Shown here one piece after another: positions 16,180 to 24,035 of a stretch of 64,000 bases of DNA (within the stretch, counting starts at the first letter, position 1; the number at the start of each line of letters is the position of its first letter). Under the pieces are notes generated by a model. The model did not search any database and was not told the origin of the DNA. It worked only from the letters and a program-made list of their open reading frames with translations. This stretch comes from VAXT01 sp963728535 (lineage in GTDB: Bacteria > Actinomycetota > Thermoleophilia > Gaiellales > Gaiellaceae), in the NCBI GenBank assembly GCA_963728535.1, contig CAVSKK010000001.1, forward strand, positions 682,001-746,000, read 5' to 3'. A program made the translations under genes and the position numbers.

Positions 16180-17705
16180 GCAGCCGCCTCTCGCGTACCA
16201 CCTGTCATGGCGACGCCCAGCTCTTCCTCCGTGACATCCGGCCCGTATTCACCGACGATCCGGCCCTCGAACATGACGAGGATGCGGTCGGAGAGTGACA
16301 AGATCTCCTCGAGCTCGAGCGAGACGAGGAGAACGGCGCGACCCTCGTCCCGCTCTGCGACGAGGCGACTGTGGACGAACTCGATGGCGCCGACGTCGAG
16401 CCCCCTCGTCGGCTGGCCGGCCACGAGCACTCGCGGGTCGCGCTCCACCTCGCGGGCGATGACGATCTTCTGCTGGTTGCCACCCGACAGGGACGAGGCG
16501 AGCGTCGTCGGGCTCCCGCCACGCACGTCGAACTCCTTCAGCAGTCTGCGGGCGAGTGCGATCAGCCGACTCGGCCGCAGCCAGCCGAACCGTGAGTTTG
16601 GCTCGTTCCGGTACTCGTGGAGCCCGATGTTCTCGGCGAGGGTGAAGTCGAGGACGAGCCCGCGCCGCTGACGGTCCTCCGGGATGTGGCCCAGTCCCTC
16701 GTCGAATCGCTCGCGGGTCGAGTCGCGCGTGATCTCGTCACCGGCGATTCGGATGACGCCGTTCTTAGCCCTAGTCAACCCCGTGACGGCGTCGATCAGC
16801 TCGCTTTGACCGTTCCCGTCGACCCCCGCGATGCCGACGATCTCTCCCGCGCGCACCTGGAATGAGACATCCCGGACTGCCGGCAGGCCGCGGTGGTCGA
16901 GAACGTCCAGGCTCTCGACCTGAAGCAGCGGTTCACCGGGCTCGGCCGGTTTCTTGTCCACGCGGAGGAACACCTCTCGTCCGACCATCAACTTGGCCAG
17001 GCTCTCCTGGGTGGCACCCTCGCGCGGAAGCGTCTCGATCCTCTTGCCTCGTCGGAGAACGGTCACGCGATCGGCGATCTCGAGTACCTCGTGCAGCTTG
17101 TGGCTGATGAAGATGACGGACATGCCCTCGCGGGTGAGCGTGCGCAGGATCCCGAAGAGCTCCAGTGCCTCCTGCGGGGTGAGCACTGCCGTCGGCTCGT
17201 CCAGAATCAAGATCTCGGCGCCCCGGTAGAGAGCCTTCAGGATCTCGACCCGCTGCTGCTGGCCGACGCTGATGTCCTCCACACGGGCGTGCGGGTCGAT
17301 GGCGAACTTGAACGTCGCGGCGATCCGCTTGACGCGCTCCTCCGCGGCGGACTGGTCGAGCAGCACCTTCTCGCGGGTCGGCTCGACTCCGAGCACGATG
17401 TTCTCCGCGACCGTCATCACCGGGATGAGCATGAAGTGCTGATGGACCATGCCGATTCCCAGGTCGATCGCATCTCGCGGTGACCCCATCGCAACCGGCT
17501 TCCCCTTGATCCGGAGCTCGCCCTCATCCGGCTGGTAAAGCCCGTAGAGGACGTTCATCAGCGTCGACTTGCCCGCGCCATTCTCCCCGAGCAGGGCGTG
17601 CACCTCACCGCGCTGTAGGTCGAAGTCGACGCCGTCGTTTGCCACGACGCCCGGGAAGCGTTTCGTGATGCCCTTCAGTTCGAGGAGGGGCGCTTCTTCG
17701 TTCAT
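16176..17705 (-). CDS. ABC transporter ATP-binding protein, nucleoside/BMP type
   Basis: Double ATPase of 509 residues powering the importer (NupO/RbsA-like). The N-terminal domain has Walker A GENGAGKST, a signature ISVGQQQRVE and Walker B ILILDEPTA. The C-terminal domain has the degenerate loop GVDGNGQSE, a signature LSGGNQQK and VLVAGQPTRG in place of a normal Walker B, as is usual for the second half of this family. Start is ATG at 17705, next to a strong hairpin that separates it from the lipoprotein gene. Confidence 0.93.
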   Translation of the reverse strand: MNEEAPLLELKGITKRFPGVVANDGVDFDLQRGEVHALLGENGAGKSTLMNVLYGLYQPDEGELRIKGKPVAMGSPRDAIDLGIGMVHQHFMLIPVMTVAENIVLGVEPTREKVLLDQSAAEERVKRIAATFKFAIDPHARVEDISVGQQQRVEILKALYRGAEILILDEPTAVLTPQEALELFGILRTLTREGMSVIFISHKLHEVLEIADRVTVLRRGKRIETLPREGATQESLAKLMVGREVFLRVDKKPAEPGEPLLQVESLDVLDHRGLPAVRDVSFQVRAGEIVGIAGVDGNGQSELIDAVTGLTRAKNGVIRIAGDEITRDSTRERFDEGLGHIPEDRQRRGLVLDFTLAENIGLHEYRNEPNSRFGWLRPSRLIALARRLLKEFDVRGGSPTTLASSLSGGNQQKIVIAREVERDPRVLVAGQPTRGLDVGAIEFVHSRLVAERDEGRAVLLVSLELEEILSLSDRILVMFEGRIVGEYGPDVTEEELGVAMTGGTREAAA

Positions 17706-17715
17706 GTGGTGCGAT

Positions 17716-17749
17716 CGTACGGGGGCGGACGAGTGCCCGCCCCCGTACG
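17716..17749 (-). terminator. Strong hairpin between lipoprotein and ATPase genes
   Basis: Perfect 13-base arms CGTACGGGGGCGG and CCGCCCCCGTACG (17716-17728 and 17737-17749) with an 8-base loop, and no U-run. It sits just after the lipoprotein stop. It probably stabilises the upstream mRNA end or partly terminates, so that the binding protein is made in excess over the membrane subunits. Confidence 0.65.
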
Positions 17750-17757
17750 TCCATCTC

Positions 17758-18804
17758 CTACTTCAGCGTCGCCGGCGGGTCGATCGTGCCGTCCTTGAGG
17801 CCTGTCTCGGCCTCGCTCACCGCGTCCTGCACGTTCTGGGGCACGTCTCCCTGCCATGGAGCCAGCAGCTCAGCGTCGGGCAACTGTTCCACGCCGAAGG
17901 ATTGATTCGTCCCACCCATGAAGCCTCCGTCGACGAACGTCTTGATGACCCCGAAGACCGAGTCCGTCAGGGGCTTGAGCGCGCTCGTGATCACGCAGTC
18001 GCCCTGGGCCGACTGGTCGGCGTCGACGCCGATCGCGGTCACGCCCTTCTCGCAGGCCGCGTCGATCGCGCCGAGCCCGCAGTCGCCTGCGACCTGGAAC
18101 ACGACGTCCGAGCCCTGCGAAATCTGGTCGAGTGCGATCTCCTTGCACTTGGCCGCGTCGTTGAAGTCGTTCGAATACGCGTTCAGGAGCTTGACGTCCG
18201 GCTTCGTCGCTTTCACCGCAGCCCGGAAGCCGGCGATCCAGTTGTCCACCGGCGGGATCTTGATGCCGCCGACCGTGGACACGGTGCCGCTTTTCGTCGT
18301 CAGCGCGGCGACGACTCCGGCGAGGTACCCCGCCTCCTCAGTGGGAAAGATCATGCCGAGCGCGTTGTCGACCGCGCACGTTTTGGACTCTTCGCAGGCC
18401 TCGTCGCCAGGAGGCCCGTAGAAGTGGTCGACCCCGGCAAACGACACGTCGGGGTTCTCCGTCGCGACCTTGATCACGGACGGCGCAAGCAGGAACCCGA
18501 CGGCAACCACGAATTCGTTGCCGTCGTCGACGGCCGCCTCGAGGTTCGGCTCGTAGTCGTCGGCCGAGTTCGAGACGTACACCCGCTTCTCGATGTCGAG
18601 GTCCGTCTCGGCCTTGTCGAGACCCTTGATCGAAAACTCGTTGAAGCCGCGGTCGTCCACGCCTCCGGTATCCGTGACGAGGCCGACCTTGATCGTGTCG
18701 CCCCCGCCACCTCCGTCGTCGTCGCCGCCGCAGGCCGCAGCACCGAAGACGAGCAACAACGTCGTGGCGCCGAGGAGCAGCCACGTCCATCGCGTTCGTG
18801 TCAC
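17758..18804 (-). CDS. BMP-family substrate-binding lipoprotein
   Basis: Periplasmic-type binding lipoprotein of 348 residues of the Med/PnrA (basic membrane protein) family, expected to capture nucleosides for the adjacent ABC importer. A signal peptide WTWLLLGATTLLLVFGAAAC ends at a lipidated Cys, followed by a Gly/Asp linker. The mature protein contains VGLVTDTGGVDDRGFNEF, typical of the family. GTG at 18804 follows AGGAGG at about eight bases. It is the first gene of the transporter operon. Confidence 0.9.
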   Translation of the reverse strand: MTRTRWTWLLLGATTLLLVFGAAACGGDDDGGGGGDTIKVGLVTDTGGVDDRGFNEFSIKGLDKAETDLDIEKRVYVSNSADDYEPNLEAAVDDGNEFVVAVGFLLAPSVIKVATENPDVSFAGVDHFYGPPGDEACEESKTCAVDNALGMIFPTEEAGYLAGVVAALTTKSGTVSTVGGIKIPPVDNWIAGFRAAVKATKPDVKLLNAYSNDFNDAAKCKEIALDQISQGSDVVFQVAGDCGLGAIDAACEKGVTAIGVDADQSAQGDCVITSALKPLTDSVFGVIKTFVDGGFMGGTNQSFGVEQLPDAELLAPWQGDVPQNVQDAVSEAETGLKDGTIDPPATLK

Positions 18805-18868
18805 AACAACACCCTCCTCTGACCCGTTCGTGTGTTCAGGAGAGCGATGCTAAACGAGCGAGAAGGCG

Positions 18869-21037
18869 TTAGCTCAGCACTCGGTCGAGCTGTGCTTCAT
18901 CCACGAGGACACGGCGAGGTTTCGAGCCCTCGTACCCACTGATGATCCCGCGCCGCTCGAGCATGTCGATCAGCCGTCCCGCGCGCGTGTAGCCAACACG
19001 GAGGCGCCGCTGGAGGAGCGAGGTAGAGGCGGTTTGCGCCTGCACGACGATCTCGATCGCGCGGTCGAGCAACGGATCCTCGTCCGGGTCGAAGTCGCCG
19101 TCGGCCGCATCCTCTTCTCCCGGCGGAGGCTCGGGTGCCTCGAGCAGCGACGCGTCGAGCTCCTGCTCTCGCTGGCCTCGGCACTGCTCGACGACGAGGG
19201 CGATCTCCTCCTCGCCCACGTATGCACCCTGGACGCGCTGCATGCGCGAAGTGCCAAGCGGCTTGAAGAGCATGTCGCCCTGGCCGAGCAGGCTCTCGGC
19301 CCCGCCCTGGTCGATGATCACGCGCGAGTCGGTCTGGCTCGAGACGGCGAAGGCGATCCGTGACGGGACGTTCGCCTTGATCATGCCGGTGATCACGTCC
19401 ACCGAGGGGCGCTGGGTGGCGAGGACGAGGTGGATGCCGACCGCGCGGGACTTCTGCGCGAGGCGGATGATCGCGTCCTCGACGGCCTGCGGCGAGATCA
19501 TCATCAGGTCGGCGAGCTCGTCGATCACCACGAGCAGGTACGGCAGCGGCGGCTCGCCGCGCTCGCGGAAGGCGCGGTTCGCCTCGGGGAGGTTTCTGGC
19601 GCGCACCTTGCTCAACTGCTCGTACCGGCGCTCCATCTCGGCGATCACGTTCGCGAGCACCGCGGTCGCCTCCTTGGGGCTCGAGACGACGGGTGCAAGC
19701 AGATGGGGAATCGACTCGTAGTGGCTGAGCTCGATGCGCTTCGGGTCGATGAGGATCATCCGTACGTCGTCAGGCGTCGCGCGAAGCAGCACCGACGTGA
19801 GGATCGTGTTGATGCAGCCGGACTTCCCCGAGCCCGTCGTACCCGCGATCAGGATGTGCGGCATCCTCGCGAGGTCGGTCCAGACGGCGGTGCCGGAGAT
19901 GTCCTTGCCGAGCCAGACCGCGAGCGGGCTCGCCGTCTGCGGCAGGTCGTCGTAGATGTCCCCGAGCGTGACGAGGTTCGGCGACAGGTTGGGCACCTCG
20001 ACGCCGACGGCCTGCTTGCCCGGGATCGGCGCCAGGATGCGGATCTCGGTCGTCGCGAGTGCGTAGGAGAGGTCGTCCTTGAGCGCTGCGACCTTCGACA
20101 TCTTCGTTCCGGGCGCGAGCTGGAGCTCGTAGCGGGTGACGCGCGGGCCTGTAATCTCGCCGACGACGGAGGCCTGGACGCCGAAGTCGGAGAGCGCCTG
20201 CGTGAGCGCCTGGGCGACCTGCCCGTTGGCCTCAGCGGTCGGCTTCCCGCTCGTGCCGGATTTGTGCAAGAGGCTCCGGTCGGGCAGCTTGTAGTCCTCG
20301 ACCGCGGGCGACGCATTGAAGAGGCTCTCGTGGTCGGGCATCTCCTCGGTATTCGGCTCCGGGAACGGGATCAGCGGCGCCGGCTCGGACATGCCGATGA
20401 CGTCCGGATACGCAGAGGCGGCGTCGACGAGCGGGACCGGCGCAGCGTTCGCGGTCGAGATCAGCTCGGGGGGTTCCGAGATCGTCTCGCGCGGCGGCCG
20501 GTCGAGCGTGCGCCGAGCCGCGGTCGCTCCGCGGCGGATGATTGCGCCTGCAGACGCTCCGGTCAGAAGTAGCGACCCCGCGAGCAGCGCCAGGACGCCG
20601 ACGATCGCGACGCCCGTCCCGCCGAGGGCAAGACCGAGCGCGCCGCTCAGGGTGCTGCCGAGGTAACCGCCCGAGTCGCCGAGCGTGAGCATGAGGCCGA
20701 GGGCGAGGATCGCGAGCCCGGTTCGGAACGGCCGGACGTCGACCAGGTCGCTGCGCGCGACCATGAGCCCGCCGACGACGACGAGCGCGAGCGGGAGCCC
20801 GTACGCCGCTCCCCCGATGAGAGCCTCGAGCCCGTCGGCGGTCCAGCGGCCGACGTAACCCCCGTTCCAGCCGGCCCAGAGCACCGAGGCGAGGAACAGG
20901 CCGAGCGCGAGCAGGACGAGCCCGGCCAGCTCGGGATGATGGTGCCCGCGAGTGGGCTTTCGCTTGGTGCGCTTGGTCTTCCTCACGCGCGAGGGCGTGC
21001 GAGGCTTGAGCACGCGCTTAGTACGTCGCCGCGCCAT
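18869..21037 (-). CDS. ftsK: DNA translocase FtsK/SpoIIIE
   Basis: Septal DNA translocase clearing chromosomal DNA from the division plane, 722 residues. It has a Lys/Arg-rich cytoplasmic N-terminus (about 1-33), four membrane helices (about 37-165), a linker, the alpha-beta motor with Walker A GTTGSGKS and Walker B LLVVIDELADLM, and a C-terminal gamma winged helix (about 655-722) that reads KOPS-like sites. The start ATG at 21037 lies 36 bases from repeat copy B. It is shorter than many FtsK proteins, mainly in the linker. Confidence 0.95.
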   Translation of the reverse strand: MARRRTKRVLKPRTPSRVRKTKRTKRKPTRGHHHPELAGLVLLALGLFLASVLWAGWNGGYVGRWTADGLEALIGGAAYGLPLALVVVGGLMVARSDLVDVRPFRTGLAILALGLMLTLGDSGGYLGSTLSGALGLALGGTGVAIVGVLALLAGSLLLTGASAGAIIRRGATAARRTLDRPPRETISEPPELISTANAAPVPLVDAASAYPDVIGMSEPAPLIPFPEPNTEEMPDHESLFNASPAVEDYKLPDRSLLHKSGTSGKPTAEANGQVAQALTQALSDFGVQASVVGEITGPRVTRYELQLAPGTKMSKVAALKDDLSYALATTEIRILAPIPGKQAVGVEVPNLSPNLVTLGDIYDDLPQTASPLAVWLGKDISGTAVWTDLARMPHILIAGTTGSGKSGCINTILTSVLLRATPDDVRMILIDPKRIELSHYESIPHLLAPVVSSPKEATAVLANVIAEMERRYEQLSKVRARNLPEANRAFRERGEPPLPYLLVVIDELADLMMISPQAVEDAIIRLAQKSRAVGIHLVLATQRPSVDVITGMIKANVPSRIAFAVSSQTDSRVIIDQGGAESLLGQGDMLFKPLGTSRMQRVQGAYVGEEEIALVVEQCRGQREQELDASLLEAPEPPPGEEDAADGDFDPDEDPLLDRAIEIVVQAQTASTSLLQRRLRVGYTRAGRLIDMLERRGIISGYEGSKPRRVLVDEAQLDRVLS

Positions 21038-21072
21038 GGCAGCGTCGTTCTACGCGAGCCGGCCATCCCCTT

Positions 21073-21193
21073 TAGCGCTTCGCTTCGCTTGCTTCACGGG
21101 GGAAACCATGTTTCCCCCGTGGGCCCCCTTCTTCACAGTTCACGGTAGCGGGTCTGCGTGTCGGCCTCCCGCCGGGCGGAGCCTGGCTCCGGC
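21073..21193 (+). repeat. Dispersed two-hairpin repeat, copy B (upstream of ftsK)
   Basis: On the plus strand it begins TAGCGCTTCGCT. A perfect hairpin with arms CACGGGGGAAAC and GTTTCCCCCGTG follows, then GGGCCCCCTTC, a short middle, and the second block GCCTCCCGCCGGGC...GGCTCCGGC. The hairpin arms differ from copies A and C in a compensated way (AAAC/GTTT here, AACC/GGTT there). The middle is much shorter than in A or C. Its orientation is opposite to the flanking genes, unlike A and C. Confidence 0.8.
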
Positions 21194-21215
21194 CACGGTT
21201 CATTTTGCCTTCGGC

Positions 21216-21506
21216 CTACGGGTCCAGCACCGTGCCTAAACCGATGACCGCGAGCCCCTCTCGCAGTTCGAACGACTGCCCAACGAAGAGCTCAGGCAAC
21301 GCCTCGACTGCCCAGAACGACAGCCGCCCGGTGCCCGACTCGCCCGCTGCCAAGCGGTCGGAATCGAGGTCCAACTCGAATCCGACGTCGGATTCCTGAC
21401 CTTCGAAACGTGCGAGGCTGCGATAACCCGAGCCGACCGGAGAGGACCTCCCTCCCTCGTCGGCCCGGAGCAGTCGTACCCTGGCTCGGATTACGCGCCT
21501 CGTCAC
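21216..21506 (-). CDS. Stand-alone EF-Tu domain III-like small protein
   Basis: A 96-residue protein resembling the third, beta-barrel domain of elongation factor Tu and nothing else. The segment LRADEGGRSSPVGSGYRS matches the EF-Tu stretch around EEGGRHTPFFNGYRP, and FELREGLAVIGLGTVLD matches FAIREGGRTVGAGVV. There is no GTPase domain. Start is GTG at 21506. It lies between repeat copy B and an unknown gene downstream of RNase J. Its role is unknown; mimicry of EF-Tu on a partner surface is speculation. Confidence 0.7.
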   Translation of the reverse strand: MTRRVIRARVRLLRADEGGRSSPVGSGYRSLARFEGQESDVGFELDLDSDRLAAGESGTGRLSFWAVEALPELFVGQSFELREGLAVIGLGTVLDP

Positions 21507-21556
21507 GGCATAGAAGAATCAGCGGTCGCGATCTTGGGTGGTGCTGGCTTGGGGAT

Positions 21557-22111
21557 CTAGGCGGCGAGCGCTCTGAGGTCTTCGAGGGCGCCGTTCAGGA
21601 GGTTCTCGCGGAGATCGAACAGGCCTGCCCAGAGGGACGACCGGTCCGGCGCCGAGCGCATTCTCGCCGCGGATTCGAGACCTTCGAGCGCCCGGACGAG
21701 CACCGCGAGCTCGAGGTACGCCTGTGCCACTCGCACGGGGGACGCGCGGACGCCTGCCCGGCTGAGCACCGGCTGCCACTCGATCAGCTCGGCCCTCCCG
21801 GGCTCTCCGTACCAGGAACGTCCTTCTGCCTGATCGGCCTCGAGCTCGAGCAGATAGCGCCCCAGCGGCCCTTCGAGGCCGGCCAGAGCCGTCTCGGCAC
21901 GCTCCGCCGCCCGAGCCAGTGCCGCTTCACGGCCTCCGGGCGTCGAGGGCGTGGCTTCTCCTCTCGCCCAGCGCTCCAGCAGCCGGCAGAAAGCCAGCGC
22001 CGAGACCTGGCATGCGCGGAGTTGCGCGACCAGCCGCTGGGCGGTCGCTCCGTCGTGCGCGTAATCGACCAATAGGTCGGGCCAGCCCGGTTGGGCGCGT
22101 AGCGTGCTCAT
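21557..22111 (-). CDS. Hypothetical helical protein
   Basis: 184 residues, mostly alpha-helical and rich in Ala, Leu, Arg and Glu, with no signal peptide, membrane helix or recognised motif. ATG at 22111 overlaps the RNase J stop as ATGA and follows GGAGGT almost directly, so it is probably translated by coupling with rnj. The family was not recognised. Confidence 0.6.
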   Translation of the reverse strand: MSTLRAQPGWPDLLVDYAHDGATAQRLVAQLRACQVSALAFCRLLERWARGEATPSTPGGREAALARAAERAETALAGLEGPLGRYLLELEADQAEGRSWYGEPGRAELIEWQPVLSRAGVRASPVRVAQAYLELAVLVRALEGLESAARMRSAPDRSSLWAGLFDLRENLLNGALEDLRALAA

Positions 22112-23760
22112 ACCTCCACTATGACCGGAAGAATCATGGGCCGCCTCCCCGTTCTGTCGTACACGAGCTGGGCGAGCCCGTCGTGGAGATGCTCCTGGAG
22201 GAGCTTGATCTCGGTCACCTTCTCGTCGAGGCAGTGGTCGAGCACCTGCGCCGCCTCGTCCCGCATCTCGTCCAGCAGAGGCTCGGAGTCGCCGAATCCG
22301 CGAACGATCAGCTCGGGCGGTGCGCTCAGCTTGGCGCCGTTCGTGCTGACGGTGGCGACGACGATGAGGATGCCGTGCTCCGAGAGGTGCCTGCGGTCCC
22401 GGATGGCCACGTCGCGCACATCCCCCACTCCCAGCCCGTCCACGAAGGTGACCCCCGTGTCGACCCGGTCGACGATCCGCACGCCTCGCTCGTCCAGCTC
22501 GACGACGGAGCCGTTCTCGGCGAGCACGATCGAATCCGCCGGGACGCCGCTGTCGCGGGCGAGCTGGGCGTGGGCCGCGAGCATGCGGAACTCGCCATGG
22601 ACGGGCATGACGCCTTTCGGCCGCACGAGCCCCAGCACCGTCCGCAGCTCCTCGGCATTTCCGTGGCCCGAGACGTGCACGTTCGCGATCTCCTGGTGCA
22701 GGACCTCGGCTCCGGACTTCGCGAGATTGTTGATCGTGTCGTGCACGCGGAGCTCATTCCCGGGCACGGGCTTCGCAGACAGGATTACGGTGTCCCCGCG
22801 TTCGACGCTCACCGTCGGATGGTCGTTGTAGGCGATCCGCGTCAGCGCCGAGAGCGGCTCGCCCTGGCTGCCCGTGCAGAGCACGAGCGCCTGATGCGGC
22901 GCCACGTTGGCGAGCTCCTTCGGCTGGATAAAGGCGTCGTCCGGAGCCTCGAGGTAGCCGAGGTTCCGCGCGATGTTGACGTTCTTGCGCATCGAACGGC
23001 CGACGACGCAGACCTTGCGGCCGGTCTCCATCGCGACGTCGACGGCCTGCTGCATCCGGTGGACGTTCGAGGCGAAGCTCGCGATCAGCACCCGCCCCTC
23101 GCGCACCGGGATGATCTGCCGGAACGCCTCGCCCACCAACCGCTCCGAGCCCGTCACGCCCGGGCGCTCGGCGTTGGTCGAGTCGCCGAGCAGGAGGTCG
23201 ACCCCGCGGTTCCCGACCTCGGCCAGTCTGCCCACGTCCGTTCGCAGGCCGTCGACCGGCGTGTGGTCGATCTTGTAGTCGCCTGTGTGCAGCACCCGGA
23301 GGTTTCCGGTCTCGAGCACGATCGCCACCGTGTCGGGGACGGAGTGGGCCATCCGGATGAACTCCGCCCGGAACCTGCCGATCTGCACCGGCCCGTCGTC
23401 CGGCCGCGCCTCCTTGAGCTCGGTGGCGTTCAGGAGGCCGTGCTCGTCGAGCTTGGGCTGGAGGAGGCCGAGTGTCAGCCTTGTCCCCCAGACCTCCGGG
23501 ACCTTCACCTCGCGCATCAGGTACGGCAGCGAGCCGACGTGGTCCTCGTGCGCGTGCGTGAGCAGTACCGCTCGCACCCGATCTGCCCGCTCGCGCAGGT
23601 ACGCGAAGTCCGGCAGGACGAGGTCGACGCCAAGATGCTCGTCACGAGGAAAGGCGAGGCCCGAGTCGACGACGACGATCTCCCCATTCGACTCGAAGAC
23701 CGTGAGGTTCTTGCCGACCTCGCCGAGCCCGCCCAGGGGAATGATGCGTAGAGCTTCCAT
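22108..23760 (-). CDS. rnj: Ribonuclease J
   Basis: Metallo-beta-lactamase/beta-CASP ribonuclease with 5'-3' exo- and endonuclease activity, acting in mRNA decay and rRNA maturation, 550 residues. The zinc motif LLTHAHEDHVGS, the downstream HTGDYKID and the beta-CASP motif FASNVHRMQ are clear, as is the HVSGHGN segment. A C-terminal domain is present. The preferred start is ATG at 23760; a GTG directly upstream would add one residue. No strong Shine-Dalgarno is visible. Confidence 0.95.
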   Translation of the reverse strand: MEALRIIPLGGLGEVGKNLTVFESNGEIVVVDSGLAFPRDEHLGVDLVLPDFAYLRERADRVRAVLLTHAHEDHVGSLPYLMREVKVPEVWGTRLTLGLLQPKLDEHGLLNATELKEARPDDGPVQIGRFRAEFIRMAHSVPDTVAIVLETGNLRVLHTGDYKIDHTPVDGLRTDVGRLAEVGNRGVDLLLGDSTNAERPGVTGSERLVGEAFRQIIPVREGRVLIASFASNVHRMQQAVDVAMETGRKVCVVGRSMRKNVNIARNLGYLEAPDDAFIQPKELANVAPHQALVLCTGSQGEPLSALTRIAYNDHPTVSVERGDTVILSAKPVPGNELRVHDTINNLAKSGAEVLHQEIANVHVSGHGNAEELRTVLGLVRPKGVMPVHGEFRMLAAHAQLARDSGVPADSIVLAENGSVVELDERGVRIVDRVDTGVTFVDGLGVGDVRDVAIRDRRHLSEHGILIVVATVSTNGAKLSAPPELIVRGFGDSEPLLDEMRDEAAQVLDHCLDEKVTEIKLLQEHLHDGLAQLVYDRTGRRPMILPVIVEV

Positions 23761-23785
23761 CACGTGGAGCCTATCGTGGCCGTTT

Positions 23786-23894
23786 GCGCCTTTCGGGCGA
23801 GTTCACCCTTCCGGGGGTGTTATCGCCGCCCGATCTGTCGATCCTTGGATGAGTCTCGTTCATCGACGGGTCTTATCTCCCCAAGGAGTCGAAA
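23786..23894 (+). promoter_or_regulatory. Structured leader ahead of small ORF and HD-GYP gene
   Basis: Several complementary segments precede the small ORF. TCGGGC and GCCCGA enclose CACCC-TTCCGG-GGGTG. GTCGAT (23837-23842) pairs with ATCGAC (23862-23867), and GATGA (23848-23852) with TCATC (23860-23864); these two pairings exclude each other. CCTTGG (23843-23848) is complementary to CCAAGG (23881-23886), the start of the ribosome binding site. This could be a regulatory leader, but no known riboswitch class was recognised. Confidence 0.45.
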
Positions 23895-23978
23895 ATGCTG
23901 CGGTCTACCCTGTTCCATTGGCTCGGTCTCGTCGCGGTCGCCGCGACGATTGTTCCCAACAGCATCAAGTGGCCCTAG
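23895..23978 (+). CDS. 27-residue hydrophobic small ORF, possible leader peptide
   Basis: Encodes a 27-residue peptide beginning MLRSTLFHWLGLVAVAAT and ending NSIKWP, with a short hydrophobic stretch. AAGGAG lies seven bases before the ATG, better than for most genes here. It ends 57 bases before the HD-GYP ATG, with a CCGCGC-GTAAA-GCGCGG hairpin in between. It may be a leader peptide or a small membrane protein. No homologue was recognised. Confidence 0.5.
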   Translation: MLRSTLFHWLGLVAVAATIVPNSIKWP

Positions 23979-24035
23979 GCCGCGCGTAAAGCGCGGCTCA
24001 AGACGGCGCCGTCTCGCGCCGATCCTCTGAGGGCC

